NCBI RefSeq assembly: GCF_019578655.1
Contig: NC_063261.1
Span: 7,014,446 to 7,078,445 of the forward strand
DNA: 64,000 bases
Direction of reading: 5' to 3'
Source: Ricinus communis
Taxonomy: Eukaryota; Streptophyta; Magnoliopsida; Malpighiales; Euphorbiaceae
The notes below the pieces were generated by a model that saw only the letters and a list, made by a program, of their open reading frames with translations, searched no databases and was not told the origin of the DNA. Every line of letters starts with the position of its first letter. The first letter of the stretch is position 1. The translations under genes and the position numbers were made by a program. Of this stretch, positions 1 to 11,427 are shown piece by piece.

Positions 1-419
1 TTTACCGATGGATATAATAGTCGCTAAAGTGTTGGAAAAAGGAGCTGCTACTATCCTGTTGCTAAATGGTAAAAATAAATAAATATTTATTTTTAATCCC
101 GTCAGTAAACATTGTTATATTTATTTTTTTAATAGAGTCCGTCCATAATCCATCGTTATTGTTTTCTATTTAAAAAAATATTTTTTCATAGCCATCGCTA
201 AAAGTAAGTATTAATTTTAAAAAAAAATTAATTAGAATTTTTAAGTTATTAAATTAATTAGCATATAACATAAATAGAAATATAAATAGAAATAAGATTT
301 ATGGAATTGGAAAATATAAATAATTATATACAAAAATGCATAGTCAAAATACTATATAAAAATTATAAAGTAAAGTATAAATAGAAAAGTCTTTAATCGG
401 AGCTAGTGGACGAGGAAGA

Positions 420-1745
420 GTCGCCATGGTCTTGAGCTAGAGGATCTAGGGTAGCAGTCGCAGACGCACCAGTTGGAGGAGTAGGCGCAGTTGGTAGAAC
501 GAAGCCAACACCAAACATGTGAACCATGTGCTGCATTATTCACTCGAGATCTGCTATGTGGGTGTCATACTCCTAATCCAGCTTCGCTCGTATCTCGCAT
601 TTGAGTGTCTCCCACAAGTGATTAGAGGTAGTGTTGTTGGAGCTACTGGAGCTATGAGGCTAGGAAAAGGTGGGCGCCTTTGAACCCAACCTTTATATGT
701 GCTACTTCTTCTCTCCACTGACAACGTCGATGAACAGCTGCGACATGTCAACCAATGGAGGATCATAAGAAGCCTTAGTAGGTTGAGATGTAGCAGCTGC
801 TTGTCCCTCAACAATATCCTGTAATAGATAGAAATTAAAATTAATTATTGTATTAAATTGGAATAGTAGAAATATTAATTGAAATTCTTATAAGTAATTT
901 ATAGCGATATAGTGGGACTTGCTGTCGATGAACTAGCAGTCGATTTTGTTGTTCAACCGGTGAAACAGCTCAAAGGTGGTAGGCTCACGACCTAACTCCA
1001 TTGCCTAAACATAAGAAGATGGTTAGATTAAAGATCATTATCTATTATAAACTTATTAAACTTGTAAATATATTACAGAAATTTATTAATTTTTACTAGT
1101 GTCTGCCTATGGTCGAAGGCCGACCTCAACCCAATAGTGCGACAAGCAGGGTCTATACTAGGTCCAGCAACCTCATTGAGACGGTTCTTGTTGTAGGTCT
1201 CAAAGGCTGCCTTCAACTCCAGCCTTTTCAAGTAGTCTGTCCAGTGGGCCTAAGTGTCCTCTGCGACATATCGAGACCGCTTTCCGCTCCTCTTCCAGCC
1301 GGATACCTTCTCGTGGTATCTCTTGGCTGCCTGCCTATCCTAAGCTGGTAGGAGCTAGTCCTCGTACCTCGAATCCCAGGTGAAAAGTTTCTACAAAAAT
1401 AAAAAAATAAAGAAAATATTAATCTTAATCAGTTGTAAATAATAAATTATTGAATAATCATAATATTTATTATCTCTCACTCCGTGAAGTACGAGTCCTT
1501 TGTCGCCTTAGGCATGAATCGACACGAGTACCCTCGTGCTCTATGGTGTTCTTGAAGATCCTTGTGGCCCTCGCCGAACACAAATGAAAGGGTACTAGAC
1601 TATATACAAGAAATTTAATGCATTTAGTTTCGACAAGAATATTGAATGTATTTATAGTAGTTATCAATAATAAAGAAATAATAAATTTATTGCCTATCAT
1701 TCTCAATCTATATATAGGGCTTCGAACTCTTCGATGATGATCCAA
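420..1745 (-). pseudogene. En/Spm-type transposase remnant (Transposase_24-like)
   Basis: No long ORF survives, but the minus strand reads as broken exons of the plant Ptta/En/Spm transposase family. At about 1390-1100 one frame gives YHEKVSGWKRSGKRSRYVAE, then AHWTDYLKRLELKAAFETYN and KNRL, interrupted by three stops. At about 1003-905 another frame gives MELGREPTTFELFHRL followed by FIDSKS, matching the family's 'LGR-PT--ELF--TH----FVD--S' signature. AT-rich gaps (about 1010-1090, 1385-1470, 830-900) look like introns. The 420-810 segment is probably the C-terminal exon; its Ser/Gly/Ala-rich minus-strand translation is not diagnostic. In-frame stops make it a pseudogene. Confidence 0.7.
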
Positions 1746-2919
1746 ATATATACATCCATAAAAAAATTTCCAAATATATCCACAAGCCTAATTAGCATGA
1801 ATATCTCCATCCACAACACATATCATGTATGTCAAACACAGTCTTATTTAATATGCCACCTAAAAATACAGTCTTATTTAACATACTACCTAAAAACACA
1901 CTCTTAATTCAAAATTTATTCATCTCAAGTTTGTTAACATGTCTGTCATATCAATATATTTTATTAATCATTGCTTAATAAATAACCAATAAATCTCAAT
2001 TATATAGCCACAAATAGAATTGTTAAATTCAATTTGCTTACTAATGTATTTATTAACTTATTCAATAAATTAAAACATATACACATACCGCTTGCTAATC
2101 TGCATACGCATCTTCACACTACTTCTATCGCAAAAAAGAATTATTTGAAAATGTAAATAAAAATAAAAATTATCATTAAAAAATAATAAAAATTATAATA
2201 ACTACAATAACATAAATTTAACTTAATAAATATAAATTATATTACACAATATAAAAATATAATAACATAATGTTTTTACTTAGATTTTAATAAAATATAA
2301 CATAAATTTTATAATTAACTTAACCTATTTTTCATACTTAATTTTGTAACATAGTTAAATTTATTAATTTTTTTAACCTAAATTTTTAAAATTTAACTTA
2401 ATCAAGTATAATTAAATTAAGGTAAATATAACATAAATTTTATTTAATAAATTTAACCTAATTTCTTTTAACTTTTACTTAATTTTTTAACCTAATTTTT
2501 AAAATATAAATCAACAAAATATAATTAAATTCAATATGACATAATTTTTAATTAATAAATTTTACCTAATTTTGTATACTAAATTGTTTAACCTAATATT
2601 TCAAAATATAACTTCATAAACTTAATGAAATTAAATATTAATGGAAATTAAATATTAACTTTTATACTTCATTTTTAACCTCATTTTTTTAACAAAAAAT
2701 TACAGGTAATATAACTTTATATTAAATTAAATAACTAAAAGAAAAACTAAGTTACATAATTTAAGAAAAAAAAAATATTTATACCTATCACTGGAGAGAG
2801 GGGAGGACATTGAAGGAGCTAAATTTTCATTGAAAAGAATAAATAAAAATGCAAAAATGAAATTACAAAAACAAAAATAAAAACTGGTCATACATGGGCG
2901 ACAGTGACGGCGGCGAGGA
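1746..2919. other. AT-rich internal CACTA sequence, no gene seen
   Basis: Very AT-rich with repeated 'aacctaattttt / taacataaattt' words, notably 2200-2700. I see no coding potential, RNA gene or sharp repeat boundary. It probably represents introns and leader of the CACTA transposase. Confidence 0.5.
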
Positions 2920-3015
2920 ATGGGGAGGAGCAGGTGGAGGGGGAAGAGAGAGGGAGTGGAAGGAGAGAGTAGGGAGGGGGAGAGAGGGAGAGGAGAGGAA
3001 AAGAGGAAAATGGAG
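2920..3015. repeat. Purine-rich (GA/GGA) tract in CACTA element
   Basis: About 95 bases are almost pure A/G on the plus strand (runs of ggagg, gagagag, ggagggg). On the minus strand this is a CT-rich stretch like a plant 5' leader, located upstream of the minus-strand transposase remnants. It may be the transposase leader or simple low-complexity sequence. Confidence 0.5.
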
Positions 3016-3049
3016 GGGACTGTAGGATGTTAAAACCTTAAAATTTAGC

Positions 3050-3572
3050 GACATATGACATCCATTGCTAAATTGTAGGTTATTAGAAAAATTATACTGA
3101 AATGCCATTATTTTAATAAACCCTTTTAATGATGGACACCATTCATCGCTAAAATATAGGATGGCATATAAAAGTTTTTAGGCTCCTTTTAGCGACGAAT
3201 GGTGTTTGTAGCTATTTGTTGCCTCTAGCGATGAACTTTCTGCCCGTTGCTAGATGAACCAGCTTTTCGATGGCATATGCCGTCACTAACAAAAAGGAAA
3301 GGCGCTAAACTTTGGAGCCTTTTTTACGCTAATATTTAGCGACGACGTGCCTGCTGTTGCTAAATAACCGTCGCAACCTCGTCACTAATTCGCCGCTATT
3401 GTATGTGACAAAATTTGGCACCATCACTTGCGACAGAAACTTTTCCATTGCTAGGTCGTCACTACATTGTCGCCATTTTAATATCAACACACTATGTTGC
3501 TAAGTCATTGTTATGTCGTCGCCAGATAATGACGGATACCATCCATCGCTAAATGAAGAAATTCTTGTAGTG
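3050..3572. repeat. CACTA right subterminal repeats and terminus
   Basis: At least six degenerate copies of 'gacgg-tacc-atccatcgctaaa' occur in both orientations, near 3058, 3125, 3189, 3225, 3340 and 3535-3552, ending in the terminal sequence at 3561-3572. The same word recurs at the left edge of the window (4-30, 140-160, 190-205). Such arrays are the transposase-binding regions of CACTA elements. Confidence 0.75.
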
Positions 3573-3715
3573 CATTTTCATATCGCAAATGGAAAATAAA
3601 GTTTGTTTTGGTATCTTTAAGTGAACTTGAGTTATTTTGTTGGATTCTAATACGATGATTGCCACTTTTTTCAATGGTTTGATCTTAAGCTTCCTCCATT
3701 CTAGAAAGCCTCTTT

Positions 3716-4024
3716 GTGAAGTTAAAGGCTCAAAAGGAGAAGCTAAAGGAACGATTAAGAAGCAAAGTTGAGTTGGAGAATCTTTTGGCTGAGAAGGATA
3801 AACTGAAGAAAGCGGAAGTGGTGAAAAAGATTGAGAAACTCCAGTTGAGGAAGCATAAGCTTAAGGATGAGAACAAACATTTGAAAGACAAGCTTGTAGC
3901 ATTGAAACTTATTTCAACTAGCATGATGGTGTTGGTTATTGTGTTAATGATAGTTGCATTATCATGTTCCTTCTATCATACGAGTAGTCTTCATGGTGTT
4001 AAGATGATGTTGAAGTGGTTGTAA
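3716..4024 (+). CDS. Coiled-coil plus C-terminal membrane segment, probable last exon
   Basis: The open frame runs from an in-frame stop at 3686 to the TAA after 4021 and has no ATG at its start, so it is best read as a downstream exon. Residues 1 to about 62 are Lys/Glu/Leu-rich with heptad spacing (coiled coil). Residues about 66-88 (ISTSMMVLVIVLMIVALSCS) form one hydrophobic helix, followed by a short polar tail. That layout resembles the C-terminal half of plant GRF-type zinc-finger proteins, but no GRF finger is visible upstream, so this is only a suggestion. It lies on the opposite strand to the surrounding MULE remnant, next to the CACTA insertion. It may be a captured host exon or a second MULE gene. 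Confidence 0.4.
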   Translation: MKLKAQKEKLKERLRSKVELENLLAEKDKLKKAEVVKKIEKLQLRKHKLKDENKHLKDKLVALKLISTSMMVLVIVLMIVALSCSFYHTSSLHGVKMMLKWL

Positions 4025-4607
4025 TAGGTTGTAGGTCTTTCAATTATAAATGTTAAACCCTTATTTTGTTATGCCTCTATATGTAATTGGAAATCTCTAT
4101 TTAATTTAATGAAATGTGTTGGTTTGAGCTAGTAACATGATTGGTAAGGTTTATGGATAAATTTTATATCAATTAACTCTTATTTCTAATCCTTAAATGA
4201 GAATAACATTACATAAAGTTATTAATAAAAAGAAGGTTTACAATATTTATATTTCACCTTTTAGCAAACATTTTTGCCAAAAAAGACAGTGTATCACAAA
4301 ATGAGCTATCTCAAAACGATAATGTACACCAAAATGATATCTTTCTTAAAAGACAAAGCATTTCAAAATGAGCTAATTCAACAAAATAACATTAGCATCA
4401 ATGGCATCAATGGATCTATTTTGCATTACTCTCCTAAGATGTTGAATGTCTTTCATTTCCATTTGAAGCAGTCTATGACAAATGAATTGCATAAGACCTC
4501 CCACCTCTTCAGTTCTTGCCCCCTACCAATGCTACCTCTTCCGTTACTAAACAACATTTACTCTAATATTTTCTAGCATCCGCAAAGACAAAACTAAATT
4601 AAGTTAA
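4025..4607. other. Unassigned sequence, probably the distal (3') part of the MULE
   Basis: This lies between the coiled-coil ORF and the copia solo LTR and is continuous with 6630-6968 once that LTR is removed. It has a short internal repetition of 'caaaatgagctat' (about 4298-4375). Plus-strand codons at 4274-4576 are open but start at TTG and show no family signature. I do not support a gene here. Confidence 0.35.
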
Positions 4608-5001
4608 TATTGGAAAAACACATGTAGTGACACAACGGAAGCTTTAAACATTTCACATCTCATGGAAATTAAAGTTACAAGTTGTAATTGAGGATTTAAG
4701 TTGAGAAAAGAAAATAACTTTTCTTTTATGAACGTGAACAATACAAGAAAAAGACTATAACCTTTGAAGAGCAGAATTCAATTCTTGATTGTTGATTACA
4801 TTTCTGTTAGAGAATCAAATAGAGATTTGCAATTGTAAATTCTCTAGATTATCTCACATAACCAATCTCAAGTAAAGCTATTAAATCTTTGAAGATGAAG
4901 AACTCCTTCTCCTTTTTCAAGTTTCCTACTATGATAATCTTCTTATTATAGTAAGTATATTGAATTGTCACTCTTATGATAATAGGAGTAAGAAACTTTC
5001 T

Positions 5002-5009
5002 CTTATATA
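5002..5009 (-). promoter_or_regulatory. LTR TATA box (copia solo LTR)
   Basis: Minus strand reads CTATATAAG about 35 bp downstream of the hairpin array and about 400 bp from the LTR's 3' end. It is the natural U3 promoter position. Confidence 0.5.
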
Positions 5010-5043
5010 GTGTTAAGGATTCATAATTCTTAACACAGTTGTA

Positions 5044-5420
5044 CAAACACATGTCATTACAATTGTGATGACAGTGTGCTAAGCAGTATTGACACATGTC
5101 ATCATAAAACTCTTTTGTGATGACACGTGTCAAGCTATATCAAAACCACGTGTCAAGCTGCTTTCTTAACATATGTGATTATAAAACCCTTTTGGTGATG
5201 ACACGTGTCAAGCTACTTTCCTAACACATGTCATCATAAAACCATCTTGTGATGACACATGTCCAAATGCTTTCTCTATACATGTCATCATAAACACTTT
5301 TATGATGACACGTGTCAAGCTACTTTCATGACACGTCATTATAAAACCCTTTTGTACACATATCAATCTGCTATAAAAATACAAGTCATTACAAACTCTT
5401 TTGTGATGACATGTGTCAAG
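5044..5420. repeat. Tandem hairpin array with ACACGTGT cores
   Basis: About six diverged units of roughly 55-65 bp. Each pairs 'acaYRTGTCATcataaaa' with 'ttttgTGATGACACGTGT', giving a potential stem of up to about 14 bp around an AT-rich loop, followed by a spacer like 'caagctactttcctaa'. The centre TGACACGTGTCA is a perfect palindrome containing a CACGTG G-box (clear near 5120, 5200 and 5310; mutated in others). The array lies in the U3 of the copia solo LTR. Confidence 0.8.
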
Positions 5421-6629
5421 CTCCTTCAATATATAACACCTATATCTTATACATTATCATTAGTTAGACATTTACGGACTTTAACTTTGAAAAATGCTAG
5501 TATTCCTACTCGAGGTACAATCAAGTCCATCGCTGTGCTTGAGTTGATCTTAACATGTGTGACTTTCTAGGTTCATTATTAATTAGCAATGAAAATTTAA
5601 TATTAAAGTCTTTAATATTAATTAAAATACTTTAATCAACTAAGGGAACAATTAAATAATTGTCCCTCAATCGTTCTCATAAATTATAAGTGACATCTAG
5701 CAACATATTATAATTACCCAATTAATAATAAACGCATTGATCATCCATGAACCCTTTATTTATGATTACCATGTAATTAAATCCTTCCATGAACAATATC
5801 CCAATCAAGTGAGGATCATGGAATGTAATTACATCCACTAACTTGATTCTATAACCAAATCCAGGATACATATCGGCTAAATATGATTAATGCAAAAACT
5901 CCTTTTCCATTAATCATAATTACATCAGCTAAGGATTTCTTAGTCAAGATGTTATTGAATCGCATAGGATAGTCTCCTTTTTTTATTCAAGGGAATGGAT
6001 TCCTTGTTGATGAACACCTGCCTCCATGCATATGCAACTGGAGCCATTATCTGCAAGTACCCATTCTAGGTATGAACGGATACCTAAAGCATAAGTAAAT
6101 CCCAATTACATATTCATGAGACAACTCTGTCACTTCAGGTATGAGGATTAGTTACACCATCATAACTTAATAATGAATCAGTGACTTAAGTAAATCATCC
6201 ATGTGATTCATTATTTCTTCAAGTCATGTTCAATCCACTCATCTCACAAGTGAACCATAATTATTAACTTAGTAACTCATACTAAATGACATGAGACTCA
6301 CCATCCTATATATATTAGTATCTCATACTAATCATAGGGTTAAACACATTATGTTGGTCTTCTGGATTAAAGATGTCCAATATTTAATCCTACAACCAAG
6401 AACTATTTTATAATATTTATTCTAAAGATCATCTGTCACTCATATTCTCAACTCTTGAGAATGAAGTCTTTAATAAATATTATTGGACTCATAAATAATT
6501 ATATTACTATAAAAATGAATGATAGACTACTGCCATTAATAAAATGATATTCATTACATAATAACATCAATGTATGAACCAAAAATAAGAAAGTCCAATT
6601 GGCTTTTAGGACATACATCTAACAGTTAA

Positions 6630-6968
6630 AATTATAGAACTAATGATTTCATATTGACACTAAGCTAGAGTATGAACTTTACCCTCAAGTAACATTTCTT
6701 ATTTCTTCAAACACCCTAACTCCATATCCATGTTTAACCTACATGTGACAACAAAAAAGCATTACTCAAACACACATATCTCTGCTAAAAATATCAATAA
6801 AGAAACCACACATGTAAATTTACTAATGCCTTTTCCCTTGAGATAATTGCTTTGGAATGAGGATCTATCACATTTGTTCTATACGAGGTTTGGCTTCCAC
6901 TTGTTATGCTTTTATTTCAAGTTGCCCCTTGAGTTTTCTTTGTTTGAAAGCCACCACTTATATTGAAC
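6630..6968 (-). pseudogene. MULE transposase fragment, C-terminal/3' part
   Basis: When the Athila element at 6969-19563 is removed and one TGAAC copy kept, the minus frame of the MULE piece at 19569-19691 runs on here without a shift (..AYRF then NISGGFQTKKTQGAT), with one stop before a Ser/Thr-rich stretch. No MULE catalytic core or SWIM finger is present, so the MULE lost its middle before the Athila insertion. The lower half (6630-6780) looks untranslated. Confidence 0.4.
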
Positions 6969-8406
6969 TGATGGGCTCTTTATGCAACCTACACCTAAGG
7001 CAGTGAACCTACCGATGCAGCCTAGCACTAGTGAGTATCAAGGTCGTATCCCTGGAGATCAGGTGAACCTAGAGTTACTACTGTTTGCTATATTATCTAG
7101 TCTGAAATAGGGTGTGAAAGTTCTAACGTACTAGCTAATGGTTATGAGTGCAAATAAGTAAATAAAGAACAATGGATAATCAAAAGACAATTGCAAAGAG
7201 AGAAACAAACCCAAAAGGGAGCCTAAGTGATGGAATTCTAAAGATGGATTTTATGGATTGCCGATCTTGCTTACCCGTGCCTAAATCCTGAATTGAATCC
7301 CTGTTCCTCTCTCGAGCTTACCGGATTCCTAACCCTGCACTAACCTAATGGAATCTCTTCCTATCGGATTACTACAGATTAGCATTAAGTATGATTTAAA
7401 ACTATTAAGAGTTATTAGTTCTTAATCCGGCGAGTAAATCAACCTTATCTCTAAGTGTTAACTACCAGTTCTTACTATTCAATGTCCAGTTGTAACAAGC
7501 ATTTCTCAATGTCAAGAAACAACCTAATAAACAATTAATCCAACGTCTCAAATTAACTGAATCAAACTTTTATTACTGAATAGCAAGAAGATTACAAGAA
7601 TGACAATTATAAAAACTAACAATTAAGCATAATCCATCAACAAAGGTGAACCCTAAAGGATTCAAAAGATCTAGCTACTCATGTTCATGGTTAAAGAAAT
7701 TAGGGAACAAAATAAGGAAAAATAAATTAAAGGCATGTACACCCTTCTCTTTCAAGCTGAATGAGAAACCCTAAATTTGCAAATTCGAAATCTCAAACCC
7801 TAGTTGCCTCTTGAATGCTCCCAAAGTTTGTCTTGATCTTCAATTCGATGTTGGAACAAGTGAAATCCCTCCTTCAATTGATGCAATTGATCTCTCAAGG
7901 TCTACAATTGAGGTATAGGAAACAATTGATTAAGTGTGTGTCTTGGAATTGAGTCCAAAATTCGTCTCCCTTCAAAAAGAATTCAAAATCGCCTATATAG
8001 TTGATTCAGCATGGCCGGGAGTCGGTACGAGTCCAGTGTCAATCGGAGTCTATCAGGCCGACTCCTTCCGGTGCCATGCCCAAGCTGTCTTGATCCATCA
8101 CAGTCATGGCCGGAGGCCGTAGTGGCTACCAAGTCGTCTTTGAAAGGGCACAATTGGGGATAGCCTCTTGGTAATTCAGCACGAGTCCAGCCGTGCTCAA
8201 CCCTCTAGGTGCTACTCCTCGCCCAATCTGATGGATTTTGGTCCGTAATCACACGTATGTCCCTCGATTACTGATGATGTCCTTCAAAAATGACCTGAAA
8301 TGAGAAAGGAAATAAAAGACAGGTGATTCTAGCATAAAACGGGATAAGCATGCATAAAAAATGTAAACAATCAGGCATGAAAACATGTGTATTATGATGC
8401 TTATCA
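6969..8406 (-). repeat. Athila-1 3' LTR
   Basis: 1438 bp, homologous end to end with 18092-19563. The TATA box (minus CTATATAGGC, 7991-8000) is followed upstream by a decayed CACGGCC cluster (8005-8213). The purine tract beside it, on the minus strand AGTATGGGGTAATT (8407-8420), is the plus-strand primer site. The 34-bp shortfall against the 5' LTR maps to loss of about one tandem unit in the cluster. Confidence 0.92.
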
Positions 8407-10164
8407 AATTACCCCATACTTAAACTTTTGCTTGTCCTCAAGCAATTTACAACTCACTCCTCAAACAGATACCAAATAACTCGATCAAATGCATTGCAGG
8501 AGGTTAGCTCAAAATAAATTTCAAAACTCCGTAATGATTTTTCCCAAAATCCCCAAATCACTAAATCCTTAAGAGAGAGAACAAACTTAATAAAGTTGCT
8601 AAAGTTAAAATGATAAACCATATAAATTGAGAAATTAAGAACCATGCCTCACAAGATGTCACTCAAAACACACAAGTGTATATAGGTGAAAGAAGATCGC
8701 CAAGCTCTCAACGCAAAAATACAGAAAAAGTGCTTACTATAGGCTTGCTTATGGATTCAATCTCCACTACTACGAAATAATTAATAATCATGATCAAAGG
8801 GTCTTGAGCCAGGTTGTAATGGGGTTAAGGTAAGGTACGTATAAATATGGAAAGTAGGCTACAAGTTGTTGGAAGTTAAGCAAGTAATGCAAGAAAGTAA
8901 CGAAGGATCAAGTGCTGTACCAAAATGACACATACAATAATTGAAGGGAGCATCTATGAAAAATCTAGCAACTTAGTGAAATATATGAATGCAGATTGAT
9001 CCAAAGTAAAATGCAGCATAACTTATATAATTTCCAGCAACAATGGTAGAAAGAATGGTCAAATGAATAGAAGTGATACAATGAGTGTCACCAAGTATTA
9101 TTGTCACGAAAGGAATGGCTAAGGCTCAAAATTGGTTCACTAAGGGAAAAACAGGGTTAGGCTTTTGGCCAAATTGTGTAAATCCTAAGTGCCCAAATCA
9201 TCTCACGATTATTGACAATTCATGTAATCTCAATGATATCGTAAAGCAAGTTCTAAACAGAGATTCCGAAATGCTCACTAATGAAAGAAAAGGAAGCATA
9301 ATAGTGATGCACCAATTGGCTCAAAATCTCACCATTTGAGTGGGTTAAAATTGCATGAATTCTCAACCCAAAGTTTAAACAATCACAATAATAAGCGTAA
9401 TATTAATGTTGTTCTATATCTAAGATAAAGTAATATGGAAGAATTAAGGAAAAATACCGGTTTTACTCGGGCCGGATTGTAGTTAAGAGATTTATTCATT
9501 GCCTTCTTCCCAACAAGGTTCGATAAAAGCTATAAGGGAATCCATTCAAAGGAGAAAAAGTCATCAACTACTTAATTAAAACAAAACTCAAGATAGGCAC
9601 AACATCGGTAGGTACCTACCCCACATTTTAGTATAACACTGTCCACAGTGTTAGAGAGATGAAGACTGAGGAAGCATATGATTCACACATTATGGTTATG
9701 GAAGATCATGCTGATTTTTTTTTAATTAAAAAGGCATAGTGTTCTACTTAACATAAACAGACAAGTGCAAGGAAATAACATAAAATTAAGCAAGCTACAA
9801 GCAAGAAAGTAAAAGGAGATAATAAATTGAAAGAAAATAAATAAAAATAAAAAGAAATAAAGAAAAAGGAAAGAGGAAAATATCACAAATTTTTTTTTCG
9901 CTAGGAGTCTCACTGATGGTGTATCCTCACCGGGTTGGATCCTACTTTGGAAGTTGGGGGGGCAGGGAAATTTGCTGAGGAAGGTGGCGGTGGTGGATCA
10001 GGGTCCGTGAAGCATGTTGCCAAATCGAACTCCATATCATCAATGAGTCACTGATTTTGTGCTCCAGCCTCTGCCATCTTTTGAATCTGCACTACTATGA
10101 AGTCTGTCTGGGTGGCCTGTCTTTTTAGACCACTCAGGAACTGTTGAAGTATCGCTCAAACCGC
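8407..10164 (-). other. Athila-1 3' internal region, non-coding
   Basis: Between the envelope-position ORF and the 3' LTR. It holds AT-rich untranslated sequence with a T-rich stretch near 9715 and an A-rich stretch at 9820-9900. Another purine-type motif (minus TGTGGGGTAGG near 9615) is of the kind scattered in Athila 3' regions. Open frames at 9085-9339 and 9722-9913 look fortuitous. No gene supported. Confidence 0.6.
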
Positions 10165-11423
10165 CTAACTGGCCTTCGCTTCTTCTTGAAACCGCACAAA
10201 CTCAGTATACCGCTGTTGTTGTAGATCGCAGACTCGATCTAGACGGTCGGCCATAGCACTGATCTGAATGCTCGATGGCCCTGCCGAATGAGAGGATGCG
10301 GCTCTAGATGAGGGCATAAACACTCTAGCTGGGTTAGGAATCCTAACATCCGGGATCCCAGCCGACGGATGTTGGGCTCCTCTGGCCATTGCCTCTAGCT
10401 TCCCCCGACTATTGTGCTCATGAGCCTATATTCAATACCATGTGGATGTCTAGTGGCCGTGATCATCTGCATGTTGATCATCTGTCTGATCCCTAGTGGT
10501 GTCATGTCACCAATATTTGATAGTTCCGAGAGACAGTCATCCAATACATCCAGTCTCTTGGCTAACCTAGTCACATACGGACCAAAACAACAATGCATCT
10601 TCTTCTGGGCGTCTACTATAAATGAACGGACTTGGCGAGTCAATAAATATCCCAAGTCTAGCTTCTTCTGATGTTGCATAGCCTAGAGAATAAAGACATC
10701 AGTCAGGATCGCCCCAAACCGCCCCTACCGGCTGTAATGGTGTAAGCTAGTAGGGTATGAATGTAGCGGAGATGGTCCGGTAGGCTAGAGGCCTTAGACC
10801 TGCTTGGGTAGTATGTTTCCGGCCTCATTACCAATGAGTCCCACATGGCGTCATATGAAATTGGGTGGATGTAGAGACATCCCTGATACTCCTCCCCCGA
10901 GATTTCTTGTTCACTCCATAATCCCAAATGCATGCCAAATTGTGGGACCGACATCGAGAACTCCCTTCCCCAAGCCTCGAAATAAATTGCATCAGTCGAT
11001 GCCAGCCAGGATCCGCTGTCGCAGGAAGAAGGTGCTGAGGAACTCGATCGTAAGCTCACGGTAGGTTGGCTCAATGATGTCAAAGAATCTCGCATATGGC
11101 GAGTCTCGGGCAGTGTGTGCATATCTTGAGCCAATCCCACTCTCTCTAGGGATGTGAAGTCTATGCAACGGCCCGCCATCACTTGCTTCCATCTCATGAC
11201 TTGGAATCTACTTTCATTGTCTGCATTAGGGAATGTCCACAATGGATGACGGCCAGTGTGGATGGATTCACAGTAGGTGCTTTCCGAGGTCGGACTATTT
11301 GTTGTGGTGGAGGTGGAAGTCGCGTCGGGTTCGCGCTCGGAGGAAGACGTTCCTTCACCACGCGATCGCTTCGGTAGCGGCGTTTGAGCTTGCTTTCTAC
11401 GAGATTTATCGCGATCATATCAC
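10165..11423 (-). pseudogene. ATHILA ORF-1 / envelope-position protein, frameshifted
   Basis: One minus frame is open from about 11412 to 10703 (about 235 codons). It begins RKQAQTPLPKRSRGEGTSSS, continues through a Ser/Thr-rich linker and MRWKQVMAGRCIDF, and reaches LLAYTITAGRGGLG. The sequence then shifts frame near 10715 and meets TAG (10683-10685) before YLLTRQVRSFIVDAQ (10679-10395) and a Ser/Pro-rich tail (10389-10165). This matches the plant ATHILA ORF-1 family in content and position (downstream of integrase). The first ATG of the exon (11418-11416) is one base out of frame, suggesting a 1-nt deletion just after the start. An AG acceptor at 11424-11425 and a GTAAGT donor at 11850 suggest a spliced leader. 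No signal peptide or membrane segment is evident. Confidence 0.65.
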
Positions 11424-11427
11424 CTAA

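Larger units (their letters stand above)
1..3572 (-). mobile_element. CACTA (En/Spm) DNA transposon, left tip outside window
   Basis: The right end at 3572 reads, on the minus strand, CACTACAAGAATTTCTTC, the classic plant CACTA terminus. The 3 bp outside it (cat, 3573-3575) would be the target duplication. Both ends carry many short subterminal copies of a 'ccatcgctaaa / tagcgacga' motif (1-210 and 3050-3572), the arrangement bound by TnpA-type proteins in En/Spm. Between them lie minus-strand remnants of a Ptta/En/Spm transposase (about 420-1745) and an AT-rich stretch. Only the left terminus is missing, so the element is a little over 3.57 kb. That is short for an autonomous CACTA, so it is probably a non-autonomous derivative. 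Confidence 0.85.
4608..6624 (-). mobile_element. Ty1/copia solo LTR
   Basis: On the minus strand the repeat starts at 6624 with TGTTAGATGTATGTCC, a start I recognise from plant copia LTRs. It ends at 4608, where plus-strand TATTGG suggests a mutated TG terminus (TG to TA). The flanks carry a 5-bp duplication GTTAA (4603-4607 and 6625-6629). No internal copia domain or primer site is attached, so it is a solo LTR left by LTR-LTR recombination. At 2017 bp it is long for copia. It contains a tandem hairpin array (5044-5420) just upstream of a minus-strand TATA box (5002-5009). Confidence 0.72.

Noticed and set aside
2863..3108. Pro/Ser/Leu-rich minus ORF
   Set aside because: Translation of a purine/pyrimidine tract in the CACTA element; low complexity only.
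5044..5420. Regular repeat-spacer pattern resembling a CRISPR array
   Set aside because: Units are diverged hairpins inside a plant copia LTR, spacers are also repetitive, and no cas genes or prokaryotic context exist.
9085..9339. 84-codon plus-strand ORF
   Set aside because: Starts in non-coding Athila-1 3' sequence on the opposite strand; no family signature.
10165..11423. Reading the Athila gene as an infectious retroviral or pararetroviral envelope
   Set aside because: No signal peptide, fusion peptide or membrane anchor is visible; position and content match plant ATHILA ORF-1 only.
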